Positions 39,226-50,975 of a stretch of DNA of 64,000 nt are shown here, piece after piece (the first letter of the stretch is position 1; each line of letters starts with the position of its first letter). Origin of the DNA: Chondrosia reniformis (Eukaryota > Porifera > Demospongiae > Chondrillida > Chondrillidae). The stretch is taken from the NCBI GenBank assembly GCA_947172415.1, contig OX359192.1:8615401-8679400 (forward strand), in the 5' to 3' direction. The notes below the pieces were generated by a model that did no database searches, was not told the DNA's origin, and saw only the letters and a program-made list of their open reading frames with translations. A program made the translations under genes and the position numbers.

Positions 39226-40522
39226 ATGGTAAGCTTAGGGTGCAGAATAGTGCAACTTTTATATTCCAATTCAGTTATTTAACAAGGTTTTCAGTGTAAC
39301 ATTCTGTTTCTGTTCTTTATCTTTAGTGTCTCCTTTTGTTGATTACTCTAAGCTTGTTAGCTCAGTTGGTGGTTGGTGGACCCAGTGGTATACCGAGGGA
39401 AGCCTGTGATACACTAATACCCGGTCGTGGGGTTGATCAAAAGGTGTTACCACACATGTTTCAGTTCAACTTAATGCGTCAAACAGAAAATGGAACTTTA
39501 GAGAAGGTGGTCACTTATATCCCTGGTGAAATATACACAGGTTTGTTGTATAGACAATATGTGGAAGATCTCATGTATACACATTTGTAGTGCATGACTA
39601 GTATATATACGTACGTACTGCTCTGTGTAGGGAGATTCTATGCTAATGACACAAAGAGTTCAAATATATTCTGCAAAGGATTCATAATAGTGGCAAAATA
39701 CAAGAATAAGCTTATGAACATTGTGGATGCAGGTTTCCTAAAGCCAGGACCAGGTGCACGATACAATCTCAGCAACTGTTACCCACCAAATGTAAGTAAA
39801 TTATTGCACTGTGGACATTTGCCTAATTTAATTAGTTAAAAGACACCGGATATATATGTCAAATACTGGTCTTTTGTCACCTCACAGGCTGGTATCATGC
39901 ATATAGACTATGAAAAGAAGTCAACAATACTCTTCAGATGGAGAGCACCTCCAGCGTCAGCAGGAAACATAAACTTTAGGTAGGTACTTGCCCATTTAAA
40001 TCTTTCCCCTTTAGATTTCATAGGACAGACATCACATGTACATATATCACATAAAATATCATGTACACAGCTGCCCATACATATGGGATTATAATCACTA
40101 GAGAATATTTCTTGAAAGTATTACATTTTATATGCTGCTACGTATCTGAACCTAGATTTACCTGTGAACAACATGAGGACTTCTTCTTTGCTAACAAGGA
40201 TGGAGCCACACTTAAGCCAGGTGAGCGGTGCAGCCAGATATATAAGATGTACATTCATTGGATATTGACCTCTGTCCTTGTTTAGATCCATCTGCTTCAG
40301 TGGAGGATTCTTTGGTAACTGTTCCTCCTGAAGGGTTTACTACAGTGAACTCCTCTATACCTAAATCCAGCTGTGGTGAGGAACATTTTACTTATTACAA
40401 TTATAATTAGATTACATGTATGAGATCCTGAGACTGCATTCAGATTGAATTCTTTGTATTCCTTCTCTTTAGGCATATCATTGCTCATCTTGCTGACACT
40501 TGTTGCTGTAATGTGGTTCTAA
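39226..40522 (+). CDS. Secreted Reeler-domain protein, probably GPI-anchored (copy 1)
   Basis: Seven exons: 39226-39228 (start codon alone), 39327-39540, 39631-39791, 39888-39979, 40156-40220, 40286-40375, 40473-40522; 224 residues. Signal peptide MCLLLLITLSLLAQLVVG. Mature part has the Reeler pattern: PSGIPREACDTLIPG, YIPGEIYTG, CKGFIIVAKYKNKLMNIVDAG, LSNCYPPN, FRWRAPPASAGNINF and FTCEQHEDFFF. Cys positions fit the two expected disulphides. A Ser/Thr/Pro segment and a final hydrophobic ISLLILLTLVAVMWF with no cytoplasmic tail suggest GPI attachment. Reeler domains occur in reelin, ferric-chelate reductases and invertebrate immune proteins; the ligand here is unknown. Paralogue follows at 41434. 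Confidence 0.82.
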
Positions 40523-41433
40523 ATCACATAAAAAAACTTGCTTGACAATAGCGTAATTGGTTAACTAAGTTGTGGAATGACTCTTGACATTACTTCATAT
40601 TTTATATTTGCATGGCAGTGCTAGTATGTGTGTGACTGCATATATACCATGCACTTACTACCTGTATCATGTGTTTAACTGTATATACCATGCACTTACT
40701 ACCTGTATCATGTGTTTAACTGTATATATTTTGAATGACACTTTATCAATATATATTTGTACACCATGTATATCACTGGTAAATCAAGATCATTCATTTT
40801 TAAACATATGCTATAATGAAATACATAGTTGTCATTTTAAAATCAGATTTATAAATACAGGCCATTGCTTGCAGTACATAAACATATATTTAACAACAGC
40901 ATATCAGCTTATTATATATTACATAATACGTATGGTTAAGAGCATTACTGCTTCCAAGGTCGCGTTGGTGATCATGGAGAATGGAATTTGAAAATATTTG
41001 TCTAATACACACAACAGATAATGAGAAGGGAATCTAATGGAATTGGAGGATCTCATTTCTGAGCATACAGTCATATATAAATACATATATATAGCCATAT
41101 TAAGGCATAAGGTTATAGTTCATACTCACACAATGTACAGAGTAACTTTAATATTATAGCTCTCATCTCTTATATATATATTATAATATGACTGTGTGTA
41201 TACTGCCTTTAAGTTAGCTATATATATATATATATGTAAAACTGCCCACACTGAGTCACATTAACTAATTAAATTAGAAGATTACATAAGAGCTAATTTT
41301 ATTATAAGTTATCATTACCACTAATCTAATATAATTTGACACCTCTAGCATATAAATAAGAAGGCAGTGAATGGCCATCATATATTAGCTGGTAAAATAG
41401 GTATTCTTCTAAAAAACTACAGAAATCAGAGAA
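40523..41433. other. Intergenic gap between the two Reeler genes
   Basis: AT-rich. Contains two copies of a 41-bp tandem repeat at about 40648-40732 (CCATGCACTTACTACCTGTA start) and a TA run near 41218-41236. No gene recognised. Confidence 0.5.
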
Positions 41434-42839
41434 ATGGTAAGTGCCCAAATTTATTATGTGAGCATTATACAAATAAAGTTTATATTAAGAATATTCAAAA
41501 ACAGGTATTACATCTCACCACTTTCTCCTTACAGAAATTTTGTAATCAACTTCTGTTACTGTTTGTTGTATCTCTATCCCTGATTGGTCAGCCAGTGTTC
41601 AGTAAACCTGATGGTGCACCTAGGGCAGCTTGTAGAGACCTAAGACCACAACATGCCGGGGCAGCTCAAAAGGTATTGCCACACATGTTTCAGATCAGCT
41701 TTTACAAGTCAGAAAGTGAGGACTTACGCAATGTTAGCAGATATAGTCCTGGTGAAAACTACACAGGTTTGTGTAAGTGATATAGCGTGTGCACATCATT
41801 AACCTTAAGTGTGTTTATATGCACTGATAAAAAGACAACTGACTGAAATACTTTATAATTTAGCCTGCAAAATTCAAGCAAATATTCATTGCATGGTCCC
41901 TAGACAAATACAATGTCATGTGTAGGTATATATATATATTGTACTATTGTAGAAGAGATCTATGTATAATATATATATATGGTTATATATTTTTAGTTAA
42001 ACTGGTAGCAAACAACAGTAGAAGCTCAAATGTGCATTGCAAAGGATTCCTAATAGTGGCGAAATACAACAATAAGCTTATGAACATTGTGGATACAGGT
42101 TTCCTAGAGCCAGGACCAGGTGCAAACTACAAACTAAGCAACTGCTACCCACCAAATGTAAGCGGCTTACTAAACTGCTTGAGGATAAACATTGTCAAGT
42201 ATTAAATTAATTATGACCATAATTTAAAGTGATAAGTTAGTGGGTTCATCTATTTAAGTGTATCTCATATTACAGGCTGGAATCACCCATGTTAACAGTA
42301 ATGCTAAGTCAATGGTTACATTTCAATGGAGGGCACCACCAGCTTCTGCAGGACCCATCAACTTTAGGTACATATATACGTATATATATATTGTAACTTG
42401 TATTGTATATACACATTTGACTAACTATAGCTATATTTCACATTAATAGATTCACTTGTGTACAGGCGTATGATTTCTTCTATGTCGATGTTAATGGAGG
42501 AACTCTTTATCCAGGTACATACATGCATACCAACATTTATACATTTTAGACTCACATATATAATGTATAATTTACTATATACATTATGTACATAGTATGA
42601 GAATATTATATTATATATCATATATTATATATTATATAGATGCTACTGCTCCTAGTGATGTTCCTCTGATTACTGTCAATCCAAGTACAGAGCCACCAAG
42701 CTCTGGCGCAACAAGGCAGTTCAAGGGTAAACCAACAGTTTAATATACATGTGACTCATTCATTAAATTCACTCTTCCAACATTTGCAGGCATATCTGTG
42801 GTGACATTACTACTCGGTATAGTTGTGCTGTCCCTATGA
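41434..42839 (+). CDS. Secreted Reeler-domain protein, probably GPI-anchored (copy 2)
   Basis: Seven exons with the same plan and almost the same sizes as copy 1: 41434-41436, 41535-41766, 41997-42157, 42276-42367, 42450-42514, 42640-42726, 42790-42839; 229 residues. Signal peptide MKFCNQLLLLFVVSLSLIG, then PDGAPRAACRDLRP, YSPGENYTG, CKGFLIVAKYNNKLMNIVDTG, LSNCYPPN, FQWRAPPASAGPINF and FTCVQAYDFFYVD. Ends in hydrophobic ISVVTLLLGIVVLSL at the stop, consistent with GPI anchoring. Exons 3, 4, 5 and 7 are exactly the same length in both genes (161, 92, 65, 50), so this is a tandem duplication with diverged introns. AATAAA at 43074 is the likely poly(A) signal. Confidence 0.82.
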
Positions 42840-43098
42840 GACACATCAACACATGACAAGACCTCTGCTGACTTAGTCAGAAACTTAACTGTACACTGTA
42901 TAATTGCATGGATACAAGACTACTTTTAGCAAATATTTTATCATTCAAACATATTATGAATACAAGTTTGTATGTACTTATACAAAACTATTTTTGTGTG
43001 TATTTCTACATGTTACACATGGTGTGCAAATATATATAAAATATTCAAAGTATCAATTTTTTAACATCATAAAAATAAATAAGATTACGAAATGAGAT

Positions 43099-44848
43099 TT
43101 AAATATCTTGCAAAACCTTTTCTGTTAAAACAGCAGTCATGGTATTTAAGACACGTTCATCAGTAAAACAGTTTAATAGTTGAGTGTTAGTACACAAATC
43201 TTGCAAGGAAGTCGCACTTGGCATATTCCAACCATCAGGTAACTGTTTAAGGTTTTGGTCGACTTCTTGTTGAAGGGAGGCAGCAGGCAAAGGCTCACTG
43301 GTAGAACAGTCACACACTGCCTCAGATACACTATGATCTTTTACAGATTGTTTGAGCATCATTGAAACGAGCCTTAAGTTGGTTGAATGTGAGAACACAT
43401 CCTATAGTGAACATATAAAACACTTCATGTTGGGAATATATGGAGAATAATAACTACAGTACTTCACACCAGCCACAGAACAAATTTGTACTATGTAATG
43501 TGCACTTGGTTAAGGAATTGTAGCGGATGTATATCTAAACTGATCACCTCTCCAGGATTCAACCAATTCTTAGAGGAGGTGAGAAACGTGTCTGTAGGAC
43601 AGTGTTCACAATGCTTGAATGCACACACCTACAGTGAAGTACACAATAAAGATTACAAATTTAAGATCATTAATACATACATCAATATCTTAATTATGTA
43701 CTATCAGAAGAGGTACTCACAAGACATCTAACAATGGCCTCCTTTACCCTCTCCCCTCCATCCTCCGGCTGCACACAACACGAGACACATTGTATACAGA
43801 TAAAAAGACAAAGGATTCACATTTGCATGAGACTACCATGTCAATCCAGGTATTGACACTAATGGAGGGCGTGAGACATTCCACGTAATGCCACCAATGT
43901 CTCGGAACAAAGAGAACCTGCCCAGGCTCCAGAATAGTCTAACATTGAGAAGAAGACAACTCTCATATCCTTCACAGGCACACTCAGACACTGCTGCATA
44001 AGATAATATTTAAAGATGGTCAGTCATAATGAGATGAATACCTCAAAACACTTTACATTCTTGAATTTGGGATACTTGTCCAAATCCGGCTCTGTAACAT
44101 TGACAAGGCTGAAGACACTAGACTCCTCATAAGGTATTCTTGTTGGATACATGCTTGCATATTCTGCTGCTGGAATGAGTACCCATCTCTTCTTCCCAAA
44201 TATCTGAGCTACCAGATTTATACCATAAGTGTCATAATGACATGGAGTGAAGGCCCCACCTGACCCCACCCACAGGGTGGAGTCATTTCCAGTTCTGCCC
44301 TCAAATCCAAACATGTCCCACGATACTGCATCCTTCAAGTGTGGAGCTCTGTCACACAGCTCAGACATGTACTTGTAGTCTGCATACAACCAGTACTGAT
44401 CACTTGGATACCCCAGTAGAGGGTTTCTTGCAATGTCAGCCTCCTCTACAGAGTGATATTTTGCTTTTTTTCCTTCCGAACACTCACTGTGTTCTTCACG
44501 ATCTGTCTGCTTCCCGCTCTCTAGCCACTCGTCGAAATCTGCTAGAGTTGCAGATATGTAACTACAGTCAGTCTCAAATACCGCCCTTCTCGATTTTCTA
44601 ACTTGTAAATTAGTCTCTCTCTTCGGGTATACCTTAAATAATGTCGTAATGCCCGCCAATTCTCCCGCCAGTTTGGTGGGAGTCCATTGGACTGCATCAG
44701 TCCAGCTTGTCAGTTTGTCTGTGAATATCTTTGGTTCGTCTAACTGAGTAAGAATTAAGGTCTTTAAGTCTTTCGGACCATATTCAGAGCGGTTCTGGAA
44801 TGTTGGAACACAGTTTGGAACTTGTTTTGGATTGCTCTGACACGCCAT
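43099..44848 (-). CDS. HSPBAP1: HSPB1-associated protein 1, JmjC-domain dioxygenase-like
   Basis: Five exons on the minus strand: 44848-44042, 43938-43837, 43768-43721, 43628-43548, 43401-43099; 446 residues, in frame. JmjC (cupin) fold: [55 protein letters not shown] (H-x-D iron ligands), [12 protein letters not shown], then in exon 2 [18 protein letters not shown] (third, distal His ligand). All three metal ligands are present, so 2-oxoglutarate oxygenase activity is possible. WLNPGE near the C-terminus also matches the family. Start chosen at MACQSNPKQ; an upstream in-frame ATG at 44890 would overlap PHF5A. Tail-to-tail with Reeler 2. Confidence 0.88.
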
Positions 44849-44878
44849 CTTGACGCAAACGTCGCAACAACGATAAAA
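44849..44878. promoter_or_regulatory. 30-bp gap between divergent HSPBAP1 and PHF5A start codons
   Basis: Contains two CG dinucleotide clusters and no TATA box. It is too short to hold both 5' UTRs, so the two transcripts must overlap in antisense at their 5' ends or one must start inside the partner. Confidence 0.6.
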
Positions 44879-45845
44879 ATGGCGAAGCATCACCCCGACT
44901 TGATCATGTGCAGAAAGCAGCCGGGAGTAGCTATTGGACGGCTCTGCGAGAAATGTGAGTTTAAATCATAGGAGCATACAGTGTCGGTTCAGTGGTAGTG
45001 TGCAAGGCCCACTAGGCACTGTGCGTGTCTATGGTAATCCCTTATCTGAGTAGATAATAGTGCGAGATATACTGTAGAACAGTCTCACTTGTGAAATATA
45101 CAATATCATAATGTTGTCAAAAGTCTTTAATATAAAAAATAATTGTTAGCATTAAAATATTTAATTGGAGATGAATTCTCTTATGATGTGTTCTTGTATA
45201 ATGTTCCTAGGTGATGGTAAGTGCGTAGTGTGTGATTCCTACGTGAGACCATGTACACTAGTGCGAATATGTGATGAATGCAACTACGGCTCCTATCAGG
45301 GTCGCTGCACCATCTGTGGAGGACCCGGAGTTTCAGATGCCTATTACTGCAAGGAATGCACCATTCTGGAGAAGGACGTGAGTGTTGGCATTGAGATATC
45401 GTGACTTCACATGCGCACAGCTAAACCATTATTGCTCTGGGGGAGGAGTCTAGTTGACCAGGCCTAATGCTGCTTTTACTGTTATAGGACAAAGTCCATT
45501 GCATTGTATTCTATTATGAAAAAGGGGAGTTAATTGCACTGAGCTGTGCAAAGGCTAGGATGATAAGCAAAAGTATTCACTGGAAGATATTACGCCAAAC
45601 CTGACTGACTGGGAGGCGATCACTGGTTGCCATTTTTAATAGGACTTCGGTCCCCCAGCCAAGATTAGACTTCAGTCACTTGGCTGGTTTGGCGTAATAT
45701 CTTCCAGTGAATACTTTTGCTTAGTATTCTATTATGTCTACTCTACTCCCTGCAGCGTGATGGATGTCCCAAGATTGTCAATCTTGGCAGCTCAAAGGTA
45801 GATTTGTTTTATGAAAGAAAGAAATATGGATTCAAGAAACGTTAA
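44879..45845 (+). CDS. PHF5A: PHD finger-like domain protein 5A, SF3b subunit
   Basis: Exons 44879-44954, 45211-45377, 45756-45845; exactly 110 residues, as in other animals. Reads [20 protein letters not shown], then [39 protein letters not shown], and ends KKYGFKKR. The CxxC pairs bind three zinc ions in a knotted fold; with SF3B1 the protein forms the branch-point adenosine pocket of U2 snRNP. Near-invariant across eukaryotes, so identity is certain. Intron 2 carries a MITE. AATAAA at 45860 lies 14 bp past the stop, giving a very short 3' UTR. Confidence 0.98.
45566..45721. mobile_element. MITE with about 35-bp terminal inverted repeats and TA target duplication
   Basis: In PHF5A intron 2. 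The left end (AGCAAAAGTATTCACTGGAA, then GATATTACGCCAAAC) is the reverse complement of the right end at about 45687-45721, essentially without mismatch. TA flanks both sides (45564-45565, 45722-45723), the Tc1/mariner signature. 156 bp, no coding capacity, so a non-autonomous element. The interior has imperfect internal symmetry (CAGTCAGTTGG-like against CAGTCACTTGG). Confidence 0.88.
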
Positions 45846-45859
45846 TACACACACTTTTA

Positions 45860-45865
45860 AATAAA
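45860..45865 (+). terminator. PHF5A polyadenylation signal AATAAA
   Basis: First AATAAA after the stop codon, before the convergent ceramidase-family stop at 45992. Confidence 0.65.
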
Positions 45866-45991
45866 CCTTACCATTCATATTCAATGCAAGCTAGCTCTAT
45901 AATCACATTTCATTTTGATTATACAAATTGTGAAATATTAAATGACTTATGTATAAATGAGTTTTTGGTTTGTCAATTTAAAAGAGACGTA

Positions 45992-48201
45992 TCATGGCTT
46001 CAATTTAGTGGCAACAGCTTTGACATTGTTTCTGATCTTTTCAGCTGTCTCTTCTCCCCACATGGTTAGCAGTGACTCATAGCCACCCACTTCATATTCA
46101 CGGGGAGTTGCAAAATAACCCATGTGATTGTTACTATATCTACATACGAGATTGATATAGAAGCAGTCACACTGAAATGATATACCAAATATAACTACCA
46201 ATAACAATGTACGGCATGGAACAGAGTCTAATGTTTGTCTAAATCATTGTGTGGGTGTGTCATTGTGTGGGTGTGTCAGTGTGTGGGTGTGTGGGTGTGT
46301 CAGTGTGTGGGTGTGTGGGTGTGTCATTGTGTGGGTGTGTCAGTGTGTGGGTGTGTCAGTGTGTCAGTGTGTGGGTGTGTGGGTGTGTGGGTGTGTCAGT
46401 GTGTGGGTGGTTACCCTGCTAAAATAAGGTGATCAAAACCAAGTTGTTCTGTATCATTCCTAATTTGGAATCCCAGATCGGACAACGGTTCTCCTGGAGC
46501 TGTCAAGAGAATGTTATGCTGACCATCAATGTCAAACCGGAAGGCACTGAAGCGAGGATTCTGCTCTATCCACCCGCCATTCAAGTGAATGTTTGCGTCA
46601 CACTTCAGCTATAACATCAGAAAGGAAACTGAATTATATATATCATGTTGATAGCTCATAGACAGTATATTGTGGGGTGTTCACACTTGTACTACTCACT
46701 GCTGCGCAGAGTGAACAGATATCAAGTGGTCCACCATGAGTGCAGTTCTCCACTCTGGCCAGCGTCAAGTTCAGGTCCGTCTCTCCAAAGGGCACCACGG
46801 TCGAGAAGGAATACAGCTGACCAGAGGAGGATGGCTTTATGTTCTGCCTGATCTTCTGCACCTCCTTAGCAATGATGGGAGCTCCTGCAAAGTTGGGTTT
46901 CCCTTCACATGCCGATGGAGCTGTGTGATAGAAATACAGGACAACTATAAGTGAAGTAAATCACTTGTATACTTTCAAGCAACACACTAACCTGGAGCAA
47001 TATCGCCTGCATCGGCATTCACAAAGAGTGCCACTCCACCAATCAGCTTCTCTATTGCCTCACAAGCCCCTCCCATTATGTCCCCATTTGAGAGCAGCTG
47101 TTCAGGCCCAAAGCAGGTCCCATGAATAGCAAAGTTCCACAGTGTGGCAAGGGGCTTTCCCCTGCTATCATCAACACGCAAGACAGCAAGGTTTGGGTCA
47201 ATGGAACCCTTGTTAAGGTAGGGACTGATATTAGCTCGTCTGTTAATAGTTACCCCATGAAGCTGTCCCACTCCTAACAATAAGCAATGGAAAGCTCACA
47301 CTACATATAAAGACATACATACATCCAGTAAGGCTTAGTAACTATACCTATTCCAATAGATGCATCTTGCATTTTTTCCCCAGCTTCTAACATGGCATCT
47401 GCAATAAAGGTGGCCAGCATTTCCTGCAGTTGTGGTACCACTAGATCCATAGCCGGTGCAAACTCCCACAGAAACTCTGGAGTGATCCCAGCTGGTCCAC
47501 TGTGTGTGTGGGAGCCATGCAGGGCTACATTCTCAATGGGCACCTTGAATCCCCTCCCTGCAGCCTTATCATACGCCATTTCCAAGAGTGTGCCACCAGC
47601 TCCAATAGCATCAACAGTTACAAAACAGAATGTAGTGGAGCCATCAGAGAGAATCAGTGCCTTTACCCAAGTTGGAGTCAAGTGGCCAATGCTAGGCTTC
47701 ATCCACTACGTAGAGATTCAATGAAAGTGAATACTATCAATGAAACTATCACAATATTGTTGCTATTGTTGTTATTATTATAAAACTGCATTGTGGCATG
47801 CTATGTAATGAAAACAATCAACAATAGACCAAATAGCAGCGTTATTTACGTCACATATCTAGTTAGTTGGTTCACCTCATTTACAGCACACTAGGTTAAC
47901 ATAGTCACAGGCAATAACTGGTCTCCATAGCAACTCACAGTAGTATATTTTGTAGGCTCTGGAATAGGCCAGAGGTCCTTCTTACGGGCACTGTAGCCGC
48001 CCAGAGGCACGCCCACTGGGAGAGTGGCTGGAGGGACGGGTCATATCTCTCAAGGAGACAGAGCACTACATGCACAAATTTGACAGGTCGCAGCGTACCG
48101 TTAACTTTTGACACTCCAGCCTTCAATACTCCTTCGATCGAGCAAATTGAGGCGGCGCCTGCTACAAGTAGAAGAAGCCGACTTGACACAGCCATTTTCA
48201 T
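45992..48201 (-). CDS. Neutral/alkaline non-lysosomal ceramidase-family hydrolase, short form
   Basis: Seven exons on the minus strand: 48201-48099, 48027-47939, 47705-47348, 47273-46992, 46920-46700, 46608-46415, 46139-45992; 464 residues, in frame. Signal peptide MKMAVSSRLLLLVAGAASIC, then AGVSKVNATLPVGVPLGGYS, the zinc motif LHGSHTHSGPAG, LWNFAIHGTCFG (third zinc His), and NADAGDIAPG, all diagnostic of the alkaline ceramidase N-terminal catalytic domain. Metazoan neutral ceramidases (ASAH2) are about 750 residues with a C-terminal Ig-like domain. This protein ends soon after the HMGYFATPREYEVGGYES segment and lacks that domain. Secreted or lysosomal ceramide or related amide hydrolysis is likely. 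Intron 1 is only 71 bp. Confidence 0.82.
46245..46408. repeat. GT-rich minisatellite in ceramidase intron 6
   Basis: Mixed 8- and 16-bp units of GTGTGGGT and GTGTCAGT/GTGTCATT. It ends about 5 bp before the donor of exon 6 (46414 on the minus strand), so the array nearly touches the splice site. Confidence 0.9.
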
Positions 48202-48244
48202 TCTCGTGACACTCCCAATTTCGATCACGCCCTCCGTTTGAAAT
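48202..48244. promoter_or_regulatory. 43-bp gap between divergent ceramidase-family and NOL8 start codons
   Basis: No TATA box. Contains CG dinucleotides and a TCGATCACG stretch. As at HSPBAP1/PHF5A, the two 5' UTRs must overlap. Confidence 0.55.
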
Positions 48245-50413
48245 ATGGCTGACGAACGAGAGAGACATCGCCTATTCGTTGGTGGCTTGCATCCATCTGT
48301 TAGCAAGGAAGAAATCAGAACGCGTTTTTCCCCTTACGGAAATGTACTCTCTGTAGACATGATCACAAGAGATCGTTGCGGAGACTTTCCAGGTAACTAT
48401 AGTTAGTACTCTCTGTACTTGATCCGATATGTTACCTTGTCCTATGTGAGTATATCTAACACGATTTGCTATCAATTTACGATATAATTTAAATTGCAAT
48501 AATCAGTTAAACTTTCCTTTACTGCAGGAAAGACATTTGCTTACATGGATATAGATATATCGCCCCGAGACTTGCAAAGGTGCCGCCACGTTTATTGCAA
48601 TTCTAAGTGGAAAGGGGGCGTTGTGACAATTCAAACCGCAAAAGATAGTTTTCTTGACCGTCTCTGCGAGGAAAGAAAGGCAGCACTGGAGGACACTGAT
48701 GTAGGCGTGTCTGCCACTCCCAAGGATATCTCAAGTGCGAGAGCTGGCTCACGAGCTAGAGTGAAAGGGAAGTGGATAAGAGGTCCCAAGGGACGATTCC
48801 TTCCTCTGCTAAGACTAAAAGACAGGGCTGGAAAAGTCTTTGATTACAACCCTTTGAGATTTGCTAGGTCTTTAAAGGTGCCACACCCACACCAGTTTGA
48901 CCACACCCACATTAGCGATCTGACATGGGACTATGACACTTCAACAGGTGTCACTAAAGTGGATGTCCTCAGAGCAAATGAGACGTGCAGCTCCTCCAAC
49001 ACATCAGACAGTGATCACAGTCAATGTGCTGGTGAGAGGGTGCAGGGCCATGCCTCTTCTGTATATTTCTCATTAAAACCAGGAGACTCTAATCTTACAC
49101 CAATCATGCATGCTCTCTCAGTAAAAAAACTGACAATAGAGCCCGTGACTTCTCACAAAGCATTTCCACATGCTCCCAATGGTCAAGCTGCACCTATTGA
49201 GAAGTCCTTCAAGAAGATGGATAACTCTTTGGAGCCACTTTATGCCCAAAAAGAGCCATTTAGTGCCCCAATTAAGGGCAATGAAGGAAAGCGACGCAAA
49301 TCCGAGGAACAAAGAAAGAAAGCACTAACTGAAATGTTGGTTAGGAAGAAGAAATTACCTCTTTCTATTGCAAGTAAGATTCCGCCTAAAAAGATTATAT
49401 TTTCTGATTCTGAATCAGAAGGAAATACTGATAATCTACTAACCAACAAAGTTACAAGTAAACTAAAATCTAAAACACCACTTTTTGAATCTTCATCGTC
49501 CGCATCAGATGATGATGAACAAGATAACACACTGGAACACTTTTCCATCAAGCCACAATTTGAAGGAGAGAAGGGAAGAAAGTTGTTTAAACTACAAAAG
49601 AAATTTAAAGGAGATCCAAGATTTCGGCTTGACAGTAGGTTTGTTGATGCCACCCAAGGTCATAGTTCAGACCAATCTTCAGAGACTGGTAGCATGACAA
49701 AGCAGTTTGGGCATGAAAGAGAAGCAGCTCTTAGCTACATTGACAACATCTTGGGTACCTCTCGACACATCCCTGAACAAGGTCACAATGACCTCTTTGG
49801 TCAAAGAATGAAGCGGTATGATCCAGAAGATGATGGTTGTGCTGATCTTGAATTAGCCATCTTACCAGAGGATGAGCTAGAAGGAAAGCATGAATTGAAA
49901 CTAAATTCTTCTGATGAGGTAGTAAGAGAAGAATACAGTAAGGATTCAATTACAGTAGAATCTATGAAGCAAAAATATTTTTCTGTTGGGGATGATTTTA
50001 AAGATACCTTTCAGAAATCAGCGAGCTCTGCAAAGCATTGTTTCAACTTTGAAACAGAAGAGCTTAATAACATACATCACAGTGACCAATCAATTGAAAT
50101 ACATTCCAGACATAAGCCAAGCCACTATAGTGATAGCAGCGATGAGGAAGAGGAAAATGGCAAAAAGATTTCTGAGGAGCAAGATGTTAATGTAAGCAGC
50201 CAAAATAGACAGATGTTCTTTTTTCATCCTGAGAATGTAGCATTGCGTAATAGACTTGACCCCCTCAGCAACACAGTATTTATGCGTAACCAAAGACTGG
50301 AAGAACTGGAAAGTAAATGGTCTGAGAAGCGAAGCAAGATTAAGCAAAACTTTAAGCAAAGAAGGAAGGATTCTCTTAGGGCATCTAAGTTGAGAGAATA
50401 CCATAAAAATTGA
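48245..50413 (+). CDS. NOL8: Nucleolar protein 8, RRM protein of ribosome biogenesis
   Basis: Exons 48245-48392 and 48528-50413; 677 residues. An N-terminal RRM spans both exons: RLFVGGLHPSVSKEEIRTRF (RNP2), then KTFAYMDIDI (RNP1), CNSKWKGGVVTIQTAKDSFLDRL. The fused KWKGG..A-K-x-S-F-L-x-R-L ending is typical of NOL8. The long middle is Lys/Glu/Ser rich with acidic SDSESE and SSSASDDDEQD patches. The C-terminal 60 residues (NVALRNRLDPLSNTVFMRNQ, EELESKWSEKR, KQRRKDSLRASK) form a basic helix conserved in the family. Shorter than human NOL8 (about 1167), mostly in the disordered middle. Start is the first ATG, 43 bp from the divergent ceramidase start. Confidence 0.85.
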
Positions 50414-50790
50414 TATAATTCATTATTTATTTATTGCAATCAAGTGCTAACATATACCGTATTATCTCTAATATAAACCTGGGGCTTGTATTTTTTCAAA
50501 CCCCTCTGAACCTGGGCTTTTATTGGAGACTGGGTTTGTATAAGAGACTAGCCTTTATTTTTTCAACCCTTGAATTCATATTGGGGTCGTCCATATCAAA
50601 AGTGTACACGGCTCGTACTGTTATTATATAGGTTCATTTCTATTCTTTACTGAGTAATTTGCTTCGGTTAGCATGATTCTTTACTAACTCACAGACTGAA
50701 ACATCATATTATAAAGACAATTCCAACATGCTATACTGTTAATAGACTTTACAAATTTCATAAATCATAAATCTACTTTAAATTACTGCT
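50414..50790. other. Gap between NOL8 and the satellite region
   Basis: AT-rich, several TTTATT/ATTTATT motifs, no gene or repeat recognised. Confidence 0.5.
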
Positions 50791-50800
50791 ATACAAAGTT

Positions 50801-50975
50801 AATGTACGTACAGTGAGTGATAGGGCAAATTTGTGTAGATATTAAAATTTGCAAAACTCATTGGAAACCTTTCATACATCTCTGTGAATACTGAGCTAGA
50901 GTTTCAGATTCATATCTCTCGATTTGGAAGAGTTACAGCACTCTAATGTACATTAAATTTCTACTATACGACCTT
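50801..50975 (+). repeat. Isolated monomer of the 170-bp satellite
   Basis: One diverged subfamily-1 monomer (gtgatagggcaaatt, then CAAAACTCATTGGAAACC and AGTTACAGCAC) left of the main array. The next 300 bp (50976-51300) is unique. Confidence 0.8.

Noticed and set aside
48545-48600. NOL8 start at the internal ATG 48545
   Set aside because: The upstream exon 48245-48392 supplies the first half of the RRM in frame with good splice sites.
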